From Inediibacterium massiliense (GTDB lineage: Bacteria > Bacillota > Clostridia > Peptostreptococcales > Thermotaleaceae): a stretch of DNA of 64,000 nt. The notes beneath the pieces are model-generated. The model was given only the letters and a program-made list of their open reading frames with translations, made no database searches and was not told where the DNA came from. The position numbers and the translations under genes are program-made. The stretch is taken from the NCBI RefSeq assembly GCF_001282725.1, contig NZ_LN876586.1:769009-833008 (forward strand), read 5' to 3'. Shown one piece after another: positions 18,341 through 27,121 of the stretch (the first letter of the stretch is position 1; every line of letters begins with the position of its first letter).

Positions 18341-19891
18341 ATGGGAAAGATTGACTTACTTGTATATAATGGAAATATAATCACCCTAGATCCCCAAAAT
18401 CCTATTGGTCGATGGATTGCTATTCAAGATGGGAAGATAGTGGATATAGGATATGAAAATGAATATAAGAGGTATTTGCCTATTTGTATAGATAATATTG
18501 ATTTAAAAGGAAGGACTATGGTTCCAGGATTTTATGATAGTCATGTTCATCTTGTCCAGACAGGATTGAATATTTTAAGTTTAGATTTAAGTCACGTACA
18601 AAGTATTGAGGAGATATTAAAAAAGATTGAAGAGGAGAGTAAAATTACTCCTGAAGGGAAGTTTATAAGAGCCATTGGTTTAGATGAATTAAAAATTAAG
18701 GAGAAACGACTACCTAATCGGTATGAGTTAGATCAATGTGCTCCAAATCATCCTGTTTGGATTAATAGAGTAGAATATCATACAAGTATTATAAATTCCA
18801 TGGCTCTTCATATGCTAAAGATACCTTATAATACAGATGGAATTATTCGCAATGCAAATGGCACACCATCAGGAGTGCTTACGGGAAGAGCGAGTGCCAT
18901 TGTACGAAAACAAATTTTAAATAAATTTTCTAATAGAATGAGATTAAAAGGAGTCAACAAGGTACTGGAAATAGCAATAGAAAAAGGAATTACTTCTTTG
19001 AATGCAATGGAAGGTGGTTTTACTTTTCATGATAAAGATGCAGAGTTTGTTTATGAAAATATGGACAGTTTTCCTATTGATATTAGTCTTTTTTATCAAA
19101 CTGTAAATGTAAATAAAGTAATAGAAAAAAAGTTATCTAGAATAGGAGGAGGAATTTTTCTAGATGGTTCTTTTGGTTCTCGAACAGCCGCATTAAAAGA
19201 GCCTTATATAGATGATTCTACTACCAATGGAAAACTTTATTTTACTCAGGAAGATTTAAATTCATTTATTTTAAAAACTTATGAAAATAATTTGCAAATT
19301 AGTGTTCATGCTATTGGAGATCGTGCCATTGAACAAATTTTAATGGCTCATGAATATGCTCAGAGAATTTGCCCTAGAAAAAATCATAGAAATAGAATTG
19401 AACATTTTGAACTTCCTACAAAAGAGCATATTAAAAGAGCAAAAAAACTTGGTTTGATTGTTTCTATGCAACCCTCTTATGAATATTTTTGGGGATATAA
19501 AGGGCAAATGTATGAGAAAAGGTTGGGAGAGGAAAGGAGAGTAAAAACTAATCCATTCAAAGAAATTTTGCAAGCAGGGTTAATGATTGCAGGAGGATCA
19601 GAAAGTGATGTGACTCCATTAGATCCAATACTTGGAATTTATGCAGCAGTCAATCATCCAGTAAAAGAACATAGAATAACTCATCTAGAGGCTTTGAAGA
19701 TGTTCACTATTCATGGAGCTTATGCTGTATTTGAGGAAAATATAAAGGGTAGTATCGAAAAAGGAAAGTATGCAGATCTTGTAATTTTAAATGAAGATCC
19801 TTTAACAATAGATTCTACACAGATAAAAAATATAAAAGTATTGGCCACTATAAAAGAGGGAAATATTTTATATGAAACTAATTTGAGATAA
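18341..19891 (+). CDS. YtcJ-like amidohydrolase (amidohydrolase family 3)
   Basis: A 516-residue metal-dependent hydrolase. DSHVHL is the H-x-H metal pair of the TIM barrel, VHAIGDRAIE and RIEHFELPT carry further ligand histidines, and GGSESDVTPLDP holds the catalytic aspartate region. The N-terminal and C-terminal beta-sandwich segments (LLVYNGNIITLD; GKYADLVILNEDPL) are typical of the NfdA/YtcJ branch, which includes N-substituted formamide deformylases. The true substrate is unknown. AGAAGGAT precedes the ATG. The following BTAD regulator starts 13 bases after the stop, so both may be co-transcribed and the regulator may respond to this enzyme's pathway. Confidence 0.87.
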   Translation: MGKIDLLVYNGNIITLDPQNPIGRWIAIQDGKIVDIGYENEYKRYLPICIDNIDLKGRTMVPGFYDSHVHLVQTGLNILSLDLSHVQSIEEILKKIEEESKITPEGKFIRAIGLDELKIKEKRLPNRYELDQCAPNHPVWINRVEYHTSIINSMALHMLKIPYNTDGIIRNANGTPSGVLTGRASAIVRKQILNKFSNRMRLKGVNKVLEIAIEKGITSLNAMEGGFTFHDKDAEFVYENMDSFPIDISLFYQTVNVNKVIEKKLSRIGGGIFLDGSFGSRTAALKEPYIDDSTTNGKLYFTQEDLNSFILKTYENNLQISVHAIGDRAIEQILMAHEYAQRICPRKNHRNRIEHFELPTKEHIKRAKKLGLIVSMQPSYEYFWGYKGQMYEKRLGEERRVKTNPFKEILQAGLMIAGGSESDVTPLDPILGIYAAVNHPVKEHRITHLEALKMFTIHGAYAVFEENIKGSIEKGKYADLVILNEDPLTIDSTQIKNIKVLATIKEGNILYETNLR

Positions 19892-19904
19892 AGGATGATC
19901 ATCA

Positions 19905-21227
19905 TTGGCAAAGTTAGAAATATATATGCTTGGTAATTTAAAAATTATATGGAATGGAAAATCTATAGTAGAAAAGTTAAGCAATAAAGCGACAGCACTA
20001 TTGTGTTATCTTGCAGTAAATCAAGGAAAAAAATTTAGTCGAGATAAACTAGCAACCTATTTTTGGGATGCTAGTAATATGGATTCTGCCAGATATAATT
20101 TAAGATATAATCTTTGGTCCTTAAGAAAAATTATTAAACAAGATAAAGCAGGACAAGATATGATTATCAGTAGAAAAGATACGTGTATGATCAATCCAAA
20201 TGCCAATCTTTATATTGATGTAATAGAGATGAATGAACTTTATGAAGGGATAAAAGATAAAAAAATTTATGATTATAGGAATGAATTAAACAAAATAAAG
20301 AACTTATATAAAGGAGAGTTTTTAGAAGAATTTTATATAAAAAAGTGTATGGAGTTTAATGATTGGATTTTTTATGAAAGAGAAAAATACCAGAGAAAAT
20401 ATATTGATATTCTTCATAAGCTGATCTATATTTATAAAAAAAATCATGAATATGTAAAAGCAATAGATTTATTAGAAGAAATGATTAAAATCAACCCATT
20501 AAAAGAAGAACTTTATGTAGAATTGATTCAAATTTATATAGAATTAGGAGATCGAGATGCTGCCATTCATCAATATGATAGATGTTGTACAACTTTAAGA
20601 GAAGAATTAAATATAGGTCCTATGGAATCTACTAAGAAAATCTATGAAAAAATAAAAGAAAGTAAAACAACTATTAATAGATTTGAAATGTTTGAAGAAA
20701 AAGGAACATCTTGTAAATTAGATATAAATAGCCATATTATATGTAATCCGAAAAATGATTCTCAAAAGATACAGAAACAGATTTATAAAGGAAAGAAAAT
20801 TATAGAGAATCCTTGCTATCCATTAGGAATTGATTATTATTGGATTAGTAATTTAATAGAAACATTTATAATGAAATATGAAGAAGAAGATTTAAAAAAA
20901 TTAAGACCTTATTACTGGAAGGATATATTAAGGATACAATCCAAAGTATTATCTATAGATGATACACTAGTAGTGACAGATCAGCTTAGTATAAAAACGG
21001 AAAAAAATAGAATTTTTAGTGGAGTAGAAAATCTTTTAAATCTACTTATTCAAATAAAACCTATGGTTATTTTTATTAAAAATGTTCACTATATAGATGA
21101 ATATTCTTTTCAATTTTTGAAATATTATCTTTTTAAAAATCAATATGATACTTTACATTTAGTCTTATATGGAGATGAAAATCATAGTAAAATGAAAGAA
21201 CTAAAAAAAATTGTAAATTGTTTGTAA
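19905..21227 (+). CDS. BTAD/SARP-type transcriptional regulator with degenerate ATPase-like tail
   Basis: A 440-residue protein. Residues 1-95 form an OmpR-like winged helix (LEIYMLGNLKI, then LSNKATALLCYLAV and SRDKLATYFW, NLRYNLWSLRK), followed by a bacterial transcriptional activator domain of TPR-like helices (about 100-250). The remaining 170 residues correspond in position to the AAA/STAND ATPase of larger family members, but no Walker A loop is visible and the Walker B-like segment PMVIFIKNVHYIDEYS has lost the acidic pair. It is therefore shorter than usual and probably cannot use ATP. The TTG start is chosen because AAGGATG lies 7 bases before it. Likely in one operon with the amidohydrolase. 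Confidence 0.8.
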   Translation: MAKLEIYMLGNLKIIWNGKSIVEKLSNKATALLCYLAVNQGKKFSRDKLATYFWDASNMDSARYNLRYNLWSLRKIIKQDKAGQDMIISRKDTCMINPNANLYIDVIEMNELYEGIKDKKIYDYRNELNKIKNLYKGEFLEEFYIKKCMEFNDWIFYEREKYQRKYIDILHKLIYIYKKNHEYVKAIDLLEEMIKINPLKEELYVELIQIYIELGDRDAAIHQYDRCCTTLREELNIGPMESTKKIYEKIKESKTTINRFEMFEEKGTSCKLDINSHIICNPKNDSQKIQKQIYKGKKIIENPCYPLGIDYYWISNLIETFIMKYEEEDLKKLRPYYWKDILRIQSKVLSIDDTLVVTDQLSIKTEKNRIFSGVENLLNLLIQIKPMVIFIKNVHYIDEYSFQFLKYYLFKNQYDTLHLVLYGDENHSKMKELKKIVNCL

Positions 21228-21284
21228 CCCATTTTTTACTATAAAAACATACAATGAGTATATAAAATGATTGGAGGTTACAAA

Positions 21285-22694
21285 ATGAATAAAAAAATAT
21301 TTTACAAAGGAATTGGAATGGTAGTATTAGGTAGTATATTATTATTTTCAACAGCTTGTACATCTTCTGTAAAAGCGCAAGAAGTAAAGAATGAACAAAT
21401 GCATAAAATAGAGATTGCCCAAGAAGATTATAAAATAGACGAAAAATATATAAAAGGTACTTTGAAAATTCCAGTTGTGAAAAATATTGTAAATGAAGAA
21501 GCACAGGATAGAATGAATACTTTATTCAAGAATGAACTAATGGAGTTTGCAGATATGCAAATGAATTTTGCAAGAAATTCCCAAGATGAAAAGGAGTCAT
21601 CAACTATTATAGGAAGTGAATATGAACTAACCTATCAAACAGACAATATGATAAGTATCATTATTAAAGAAGAAGTGAACCAAGGAAAGGAAGATGGATA
21701 TGTTTTAAAATATCCATATACAATAGATTTAAATACTGGAAAACAAATTGAAATGTATAGATTATTTGATGAAAAAGAAGATTATGAAAAAGTTATCAAA
21801 GATTATATTTATAATAAATATAAGGATCAATATTATATTACCAAAGATGCGATAATGGATAGCTCCTATTATTTAAAGGGAAAAAATATAGGAATATGTT
21901 TTGAACCTTATTCAATTGGGTCATCAGAAAATGAAAAATGTATATTTGAAATTCCATTTGACGCTTTTAAAAAAGGAGTAAATACAAATATTTCTCTTAA
22001 GGCTCAAGCTGTAAAAGTAAGTACAAAGAATATGAAAGAAGATAATGAATATATCGTGTCAAATATAAATATGCCAATTATTTCAGGTTTAAAGAATGAA
22101 AAAATACAACAAAAAATTAATAAAATGTTTGAGAAAGATATACTGGATTTTAAAAATATGATGATTCAATCTGCAAAAGAAGGTTATGAAGATGCAAAAA
22201 AATATGAATATGAAATGCATCCATATTCTGCAGATGTTTTCTTTACAGAAAAGAAAAATGAAGAAAATATATTAAGTGTTTATGTGGTTTATTATAGTTA
22301 TACAGGAGGAGCCCATGGAGGACATGATGATATTACCTATAATATAGACCTAAGAACAGGAGATGTAATGAATCTCAAAGATTTATTTAAAGATGGATAT
22401 GATTATAAAAAGATCATTAGTGAAAAGGTCAGAAAACAAATGGATCAAATCAATCAAGAAGAAAAAGAAAGACTAATTAAAGAAGGAGAAGACCCTCAAA
22501 ATATATATACTCGCTATGAAGGCTTTCATGAAATTAGGGACGATCAATCTTATTATTTAAAAGATGGAAGAGTTGGAATTTATTTTGGACTTTATGAGAT
22601 TGGTTCTTATGCAGAAGGAATCCCTACTTTTGAAATTCCCATTTCTGAATTAAAAGAAGGAATCAATGAAAAATATTTAAAAGATTTTGAATAA
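21285..22694 (+). CDS. Lipoprotein with two DUF4163/DUF3298 modules
   Basis: A 469-residue exported lipoprotein (hydrophobic leader ending FSTAC). The mature part is an internal tandem duplication: each half has an N-terminal DUF4163-like block (IPVVKNIVNEEAQ / MPIISGLKNEKIQQ) and a DUF3298 block (YTIDLNTGKQ / YNIDLRTGDV, then SYYLKGKNIGICF / SYYLKDGRVGIYF and FEIPFDAFKKG / FEIPISELKEG). The same domains occur in PdaC-type deacetylases and RsiV-like anti-sigma factors as extracellular binding modules, but no catalytic or anti-sigma domain is present here. The GGAHGG loop in copy two is the most conserved DUF3298 feature and is missing from copy one. The ATG at 21285 fits GGAGG upstream. Confidence 0.85.
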   Translation: MNKKIFYKGIGMVVLGSILLFSTACTSSVKAQEVKNEQMHKIEIAQEDYKIDEKYIKGTLKIPVVKNIVNEEAQDRMNTLFKNELMEFADMQMNFARNSQDEKESSTIIGSEYELTYQTDNMISIIIKEEVNQGKEDGYVLKYPYTIDLNTGKQIEMYRLFDEKEDYEKVIKDYIYNKYKDQYYITKDAIMDSSYYLKGKNIGICFEPYSIGSSENEKCIFEIPFDAFKKGVNTNISLKAQAVKVSTKNMKEDNEYIVSNINMPIISGLKNEKIQQKINKMFEKDILDFKNMMIQSAKEGYEDAKKYEYEMHPYSADVFFTEKKNEENILSVYVVYYSYTGGAHGGHDDITYNIDLRTGDVMNLKDLFKDGYDYKKIISEKVRKQMDQINQEEKERLIKEGEDPQNIYTRYEGFHEIRDDQSYYLKDGRVGIYFGLYEIGSYAEGIPTFEIPISELKEGINEKYLKDFE

Positions 22695-22699
22695 AAAAT

Positions 22700-22722
22700 A
22701 AGGCCAGGAATTTCCTGGCCTT
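22700..22722. terminator. GC-rich hairpin between convergent genes
   Basis: AAGGCCAGGAA and TTCCTGGCCTT form a tight stem just behind the DUF3298 gene; the small minus-strand gene at 22750-22956 runs toward it. The T tail is short on both sides. Confidence 0.65.
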
Positions 22723-22749
22723 TAGTATTAGTTATTATTTTATTTCTAC

Positions 22750-22956
22750 TTAGCATCCGCATCCAGGGAAGAAGGATCCTAAAGTAGGATAACAAAATAA
22801 AATAACTAAAAGTAAGAAGAAGAATAATAAACTGTCACTGTCTCCAAATAATCCACATAAAGGACCTTGGAATAAAATTACTAACAACAAGAAGAAAAAT
22901 AATAAGCTACTGTCATCACAACCAAAGATATTATTTGTACATGTTGCATCTGCCAT
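22750..22956 (-). CDS. Small hydrophobic protein with duplicated core (68 aa)
   Basis: A 68-residue protein in two near-identical halves: CDDSSLLFFFLLLVILF and GDSDSLLFFFLLLVILF, so two membrane helices separated by a short Gly/Pro/Cys loop and ending PGCGC. AGGAGG is correctly placed before the ATG, which supports translation. The core resembles the single helix of the 32-residue protein at 15225-15323, indicating one family that grew by internal duplication. Such Cys/Gly-rich hydrophobic mini-proteins are frequent in spore-forming Firmicutes and often spore-associated; that role is inferred. It sits beside a LysM/GH18 enzyme of spore type. Confidence 0.75.
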   Translation of the reverse strand: MADATCTNNIFGCDDSSLLFFFLLLVILFQGPLCGLFGDSDSLLFFFLLLVILFCYPTLGSFFPGCGC

Positions 22957-23124
22957 ATATTTCGCCTCCTCTTTTTATATAGCTTTGAATAGATATATCC
23001 TTTATCTACTACAAAGTATGCATTATGAAAATATTGTGTGACACATAAAATAGAAAATACTTTTTAACATTTTTCCTTCTTTTAGAATATGATAGTAGGA
23101 AAGAATATAAAAGAAGGTGAAAAG

Positions 23125-24501
23125 ATGGCTAGAGAGAACCAAGTATATATTGTACAGCCTGGAGATACACTTTATTTAATTGCACAAAAGTTTAACACAA
23201 TAGTAGAAAGTATTATGGAGTTAAATAACTTAACAGATCCAACTGTAGTACCAGGTCAAAGATTAAAAATTCCACTGTATACAGAGGCTGTAGTTACTGC
23301 AGATGTGGCAAATGTTAGATTAAGAGGAGGTATCGAGTATCCTGTTGTGGCACAAGTGAATAAAAATGCTCGTCTTCCAGTAACTGGTTTATCAAAAGGA
23401 TGGTATAAGGTAATACTGTATAATGGAAATCATGGTTGGATTGATGGTACACTTGTTAAAAGATTTGTATATGATGGATCTAAACCTATTATTAGTAATC
23501 TTTCCTATTATACATTATCAGAAGGACCTGCACTTCCTAGTTCTTATGAATCTTTTGTAAAAAATACATCTCAGATATCAGAAGGAGCTTTATTTCTTTT
23601 TAGAATGGATAGAGAAAATCCAACACAAATCGAAAAATTTGGAGATTTTACAGATGAATATGTAAATAATATAGTAACAATTGGACATAGACAAAATATT
23701 AAAATGATGCCTGTTGTCCATAATCTTCTTTATAAGGATGGAGGAACAAGGGTTTCAAAGGATGTAGTTAGAAAAATGGTTTCTTCTAGACAAAACCGTC
23801 AAGATTTTATTCAAAATATTATTAAACTTATTGAAAAATATAATTTTGATGGTGTAAATATAGATATTGAGGATGTATATTTAGAAGATAGTAAAAATTT
23901 ATCAGCATTTTTCAAAGAATTAGGAACAGCACTTAAAAGAAGAGGCTATTATTTATCAGCATCTATTCCTGCAAGAGTGAGTGATGAACCTTTTAATCCT
24001 TTTTCAGATCCCTTTGATTATGAAGCCATAGGAAAAGCGGTAGATGAATTTGTAGTTATGCTATACAATGAGCATGGATGGCCTGGCAGTGGACCAGGAC
24101 CTGTTGTATCTATAGGATGGATGGATAGAGTTTTAAGATATACAATGACAAAAATGCCAAAAGAAAAAATTGTTGCAGCTGTTTCTGTTTTTGGATTTGA
24201 CTTTAATCTTACAACAGGAAGAAATACTTATGTAACTTATGAGATGGCTATGAATTTAGCAAAAAAATATAATAAAAAAATTATTTTTGATGAAAAAACA
24301 CAGACACCTACATTTTCTTATGTGGATGAAAGAGGTAATCAACATGAAGTATGGTTTGAAGATGCAGAAAGTATTTATGCCAAAGCACAAAAAGCATGGG
24401 AACTTGGGATCAAAGGACTTGCTCTTTGGAGATTAGGAATGGAAGATCCTAATATGTGGACTGTATTTAAAGAAGATTTAGTAATCAAAAGAGATTTTTA
24501 A
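23125..24501 (+). CDS. LysM-SH3-GH18 cell-wall hydrolase (SleL/YaaH-like)
   Basis: A 458-residue glycosidase. Domains: one LysM near residues 6-50 (VYIVQPGDTLYLIAQKF), a bacterial SH3 domain (about 52-110, NVRLRGGIEYPV), then a GH18 barrel. The catalytic strand FDGVNIDIEDV carries the acid Glu249, and QNIKMMPVVHN and MLYNEHG are typical of the spore branch. Relatives cut N-acetylglucosaminyl bonds in spore cortex during germination or remain in the spore coat without a signal peptide, as here. The start at 23125 is preceded by AGAAGGTGA; the in-frame ATG at 23089 lies before that site. It is monocistronic with a strong terminator. Confidence 0.9.
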   Translation: MARENQVYIVQPGDTLYLIAQKFNTIVESIMELNNLTDPTVVPGQRLKIPLYTEAVVTADVANVRLRGGIEYPVVAQVNKNARLPVTGLSKGWYKVILYNGNHGWIDGTLVKRFVYDGSKPIISNLSYYTLSEGPALPSSYESFVKNTSQISEGALFLFRMDRENPTQIEKFGDFTDEYVNNIVTIGHRQNIKMMPVVHNLLYKDGGTRVSKDVVRKMVSSRQNRQDFIQNIIKLIEKYNFDGVNIDIEDVYLEDSKNLSAFFKELGTALKRRGYYLSASIPARVSDEPFNPFSDPFDYEAIGKAVDEFVVMLYNEHGWPGSGPGPVVSIGWMDRVLRYTMTKMPKEKIVAAVSVFGFDFNLTTGRNTYVTYEMAMNLAKKYNKKIIFDEKTQTPTFSYVDERGNQHEVWFEDAESIYAKAQKAWELGIKGLALWRLGMEDPNMWTVFKEDLVIKRDF

Positions 24502-24532
24502 GCTTATATTTCCTTGGAAATATAAGCTTTTT
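24500..24532 (+). terminator. Rho-independent terminator
   Basis: AAGCTTATATTTCC (24500-24513) pairs perfectly with GGAAATATAAGCTT (24516-24529), then T; behind the GH18 gene. Confidence 0.85.
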
Positions 24533-24740
24533 CTATAGAAAGATATATTTTTAGGAAGTGAAATAATTTGATAATTTTGAAAACTGAATATTGTAAAAAT
24601 TTTATTGGTGAGATGAGTATGAGAATTTTTATATACATATATTTTTAAAAATGATAAAATAAATAAAGAAGAATAAAAAGCTATGTATTGGAGTGTTAAA
24701 ATGGTTCATTGTGAGATAAAAATAAAAAGAGGTGATAAAC

Positions 24741-25061
24741 ATGATATCAGTAGACAATGAGAATTTTCAAGAAAAGGTTTTAGATGTAAAAACCTATGTA
24801 ATCGTTGACTATTGGCATGAAGCATGTGCACCGTGTAGAGCATTGATGCCAGATGTAGAAGAATTAGAAAAAAAATATGAAGGAAAAATTCAATTTGTAA
24901 AAGTAAATACGGCAAAGGCAAGAAGGCTTGCTATTTCTCAAAAAGTACTAGGACTTCCTACAATAGCTTTATATCAAAATGGAGAAAAAATTGATGAAGT
25001 AACAAAAGATGAAGCTATAAAAAACAATATTGAAAAAATGATTCAAAAATATGTACATTAA
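24741..25061 (+). CDS. Thioredoxin-fold protein with a CAPC active site
   Basis: A 106-residue cytoplasmic protein of normal thioredoxin length. The active-site loop is HEACAPCRALMP: Cys-Ala-Pro-Cys instead of the usual Cys-Gly-Pro-Cys, and Trp-His-Glu-Ala replaces Trp-Ala-x-x before it. The cis-proline loop LGLPTIALYQNG is intact, so redox activity is expected but with a changed potential or partner. Atypical thioredoxins of this kind are frequent in amino-acid-reducing Clostridia; no reductase genes lie beside it here. AGAGGTGAT supports the ATG at 24741; the GTG at 24732 falls inside that site. Confidence 0.88.
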   Translation: MISVDNENFQEKVLDVKTYVIVDYWHEACAPCRALMPDVEELEKKYEGKIQFVKVNTAKARRLAISQKVLGLPTIALYQNGEKIDEVTKDEAIKNNIEKMIQKYVH

Positions 25062-25175
25062 AAATATTCAGTTATTTGATTGGAGTTTCTTCATATTCGA
25101 AAATTTTTGTTTTAATGATATGCAGTCCCCTAAAATTTCTCATTATTTTTAAATTGTAGATATTATTCTACATAT

Positions 25176-25217
25176 AAAAAATAGACCTTATATTTTAAAA
25201 TATAAGGTCTATTTTTT
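25176..25217. terminator. Bidirectional terminator, near-perfect palindrome
   Basis: A 20-bp inverted repeat (25177-25196 with 25197-25216) with A-rich and T-rich ends, shared by the thioredoxin gene (plus) and the DUF1657 gene (minus). Confidence 0.85.
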
Positions 25218-25226
25218 ATGCCGCTG

Positions 25227-25436
25227 TTATTGTTGTTGATTATATTGAGGCTCTTCAGTTTTTACATAATTTACTCTGCTTTGAATGGTTTGCACAGCAT
25301 TTTCCATAGTAGTAGATAATTGATTAAACATTTGTTTTGCTTGTTGATCATCTGTGTCTAATGAGAAAGTTTTTAAATCTGCAGCAAGACCTTTTGCACT
25401 AGCAAGAGTTTGTTCTAATTTGTTTATAGTAGTCAT
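25227..25436 (-). CDS. DUF1657 family protein
   Basis: A 69-residue helical protein: MTTINKLEQTLASAKGLAAD, then a conserved D-x-Q-A-K-x-M-F segment and the family tail EEPQYN. DUF1657 proteins are small helical hairpins encoded with SpoVA genes in spore-formers; their role is unknown. It is divergent from the holin-like gene at 25558 and related to the DUF1657 gene at 26033 and to the tail of the protein at 26251. The ATG at 25436 follows AAAGGAG; a longer open frame to 25508 has no ribosome site. Expression in the forespore is likely by context, but no clear sigma-G promoter was seen. Confidence 0.85.
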   Translation of the reverse strand: MTTINKLEQTLASAKGLAADLKTFSLDTDDQQAKQMFNQLSTTMENAVQTIQSRVNYVKTEEPQYNQQQ

Positions 25437-25557
25437 AAAAAAACTCCTTTCTATATAATTTTCTTTAATAGTATTTACAAAGAATCCAAAAATATTAATA
25501 AAAAACACATAAAAAATGAAAACAAGGTAAATACTTTATTTCAAGGAGGTGTTTAAT

Positions 25558-25923
25558 TTGTCAGAAAGAAATGATCAAAGAAATGATATTAGCATAGGAA
25601 GTATGATTACAAGGGTATTGGTTTCAATGCTCATATTAGCTATTGTAGCTTTTTTTACTCCATTTTTTTCTATAAAAGGATTTATGCCTCTATTTATAGC
25701 AGCTATATTTATAGGGGTTATTGATTACTTAATAGAAAAGATGACAGGATTTGATGCAACACCTTTTGGAAGGGGGATCATAGGATTTGTTGTATCAGCA
25801 GTGATTATTTATATTACTGGAATGGTTGTAAGTGGAGTAAGAGTAAGCATGTTAGGAGCAGTTTTGGCAGCTTTGGCAATAGGGATTATCAATATGATTA
25901 TACCTGGAAAACGTGTACTGTAA
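25558..25923 (+). CDS. Phage-holin-4-like (PF04020, YvlD-type) membrane protein
   Basis: A 121-residue protein with four hydrophobic helices. FIAAIFIGVIDYLIEKMTG in the middle and a final helix pair ending GIINMIIPGK match the YvlD/holin 4 superfamily. These are small membrane proteins of uncertain role; in this family the name holin does not imply a phage. The start is TTG at 25558, 8 bases after AAGGAGG (25543-25549); a GTG at 25549 overlaps the ribosome site and is rejected. It lies at the head of the SpoVA-type cluster but has its own terminator. Confidence 0.75.
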   Translation: MSERNDQRNDISIGSMITRVLVSMLILAIVAFFTPFFSIKGFMPLFIAAIFIGVIDYLIEKMTGFDATPFGRGIIGFVVSAVIIYITGMVVSGVRVSMLGAVLAALAIGIINMIIPGKRVL

Positions 25924-25946
25924 AGCCTAGTTTTCTAGGCTTTTTT
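25922..25946 (+). terminator. Rho-independent terminator
   Basis: AAAGCCTAG (25922-25930) pairs with CTAGGCTTT (25935-25943) followed by T; it separates the holin-like gene from the DUF1657-spoVA operon. Confidence 0.85.
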
Positions 25947-26032
25947 TGTGATTAGCAATAAATATTCTATTGGATGAATGAATTTAATGAATAATTGAGA
26001 AAATAAATATAGAAGAGAGGAGTGATGATAAT

Positions 26033-26239
26033 ATGACAGTAGCTGCAAAGGTAAAGCAAACATTAGCTACTTTAAAAAGTGCACAAAGTACTTTGCAAAC
26101 ATATAGTATACAAAGTGAAGATCAAGACTTGAAAAATATCTATGAGAAAGCATTAGATGTTACTCATTATGCCATAGATGATTTAGAAGAAAGAATAAAA
26201 AAAATAGAATTTGAAGAACCTCAGTATAAGGGTTATTAG
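26033..26239 (+). CDS. DUF1657 family protein (first gene of the spoVA operon)
   Basis: A 68-residue helical protein: VKQTLATLKSAQSTLQTY in helix one, SEDQDLKNIYEKAL in helix two, and tail FEEPQYKGY. The same repeat structure is seen in the divergent gene at 25227-25436. It begins an operon DUF1657 - 2Duf - spoVAC - spoVAD - spoVAE with gaps of 0-12 bases. This order resembles the mobile spoVA-2mob operon of Bacillus, which raises spore heat resistance and slows germination. GAGAGGAG is the ribosome site. Function unknown; a structural or partner role at the spore inner membrane is inferred from context. Confidence 0.87.
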   Translation: MTVAAKVKQTLATLKSAQSTLQTYSIQSEDQDLKNIYEKALDVTHYAIDDLEERIKKIEFEEPQYKGY

Positions 26240-26250
26240 GAGAGAGAAAA

Positions 26251-27111
26251 ATGGAAAATTGGATTGAAATTTTACTAAGATCAATAGGCTTATTTTTTAT
26301 AACTTTTTTAATGATTCGAATCATTGGACAAAGACAAATAAGCAGGGTGACGCCTTTTCAATTTGTATATTATACTGCTATTGCTGTATTGGCTGCTTTA
26401 ATCTCTGTAAATATGATTCCCAATCTTGCATTTGGCTTCATTGCTCTGGGCGTATGGACAATACTCCCGATTATATTTGAATATATCTCTTTAAAGAGCA
26501 AGGCTTTACATGATGTAATTTATGGAAAAGAAAATATACTCATTAGAAATGGAAAGATAATGGAAGAAAATATGAGTCAGTTAAAGATTACAGGAGAAGA
26601 ACTTTTAAGAGAACTTAGGTATAAAAATATTTTTAATTTAGCAGATGTAGAATTTGCCATTATGGAGTCTACAGGAGAGTTAAATGTTTTATTAAAATCA
26701 GACAAGCAACCCATTACTCCATGTGATATGGGAAAGGAAGTACCCAATCAAAAAGTACCTCAAACCATTATATTAGATGGAAATATATTAGATGAGCCCC
26801 TCAGTACAATTGGGCTTGATAGAAATTGGGTAAAACTTCAACTAGATGGGCAAGGCATATCTTTAGATAATGTATTTTTAGGACAAGTAGATGGTGATTC
26901 GGAGCTTTATTTAGATTTGTTTGATGATGCTATACAAGTGGCACAACCTAAAGTAAAAGAACTACTGTATGCCAATCTTCAAAAATGTGAAGCAGATTTT
27001 TTTAGTTTTTTCATGGAAACGAAAGATGAAAATGTAAAGAAGATGTATCTGTATCATGCAAATCAAATAAAAGAGATACTCAATCAATTAAAACCGTACT
27101 TATTACATTAG
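26251..27111 (+). CDS. YetF-type DUF421 protein with DUF1657-like tail (2Duf type)
   Basis: A 286-residue membrane protein. Three N-terminal helices (about 8-80) with the DUF421 signature IRIIGQRQISRVTPFQFVYY, then the cytosolic YetF fold (ENMSQLKITGEELLRELR). The last 50 residues, KELLYANLQKCEADFFSF to NQLKPYL, match the helical hairpin of the neighbouring DUF1657 proteins (x-T-x-D-x-x-x-K-x-x-Y pattern). DUF421 plus DUF1657 in one protein is the architecture called 2Duf in Bacillus, which lowers inner-membrane fluidity and increases wet-heat resistance of spores. It is co-transcribed with spoVAC, which supports this. Ribosome site AGGAGAG. Confidence 0.88.
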   Translation: MENWIEILLRSIGLFFITFLMIRIIGQRQISRVTPFQFVYYTAIAVLAALISVNMIPNLAFGFIALGVWTILPIIFEYISLKSKALHDVIYGKENILIRNGKIMEENMSQLKITGEELLRELRYKNIFNLADVEFAIMESTGELNVLLKSDKQPITPCDMGKEVPNQKVPQTIILDGNILDEPLSTIGLDRNWVKLQLDGQGISLDNVFLGQVDGDSELYLDLFDDAIQVAQPKVKELLYANLQKCEADFFSFFMETKDENVKKMYLYHANQIKEILNQLKPYLLH

Positions 27112-27121
27112 AGGTGATTGT

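Noticed and set aside
25558-25923. Phage holin as evidence of a prophage
   Set aside because: The PF04020-like protein belongs to chromosomal YvlD-type proteins and no other phage gene is adjacent.
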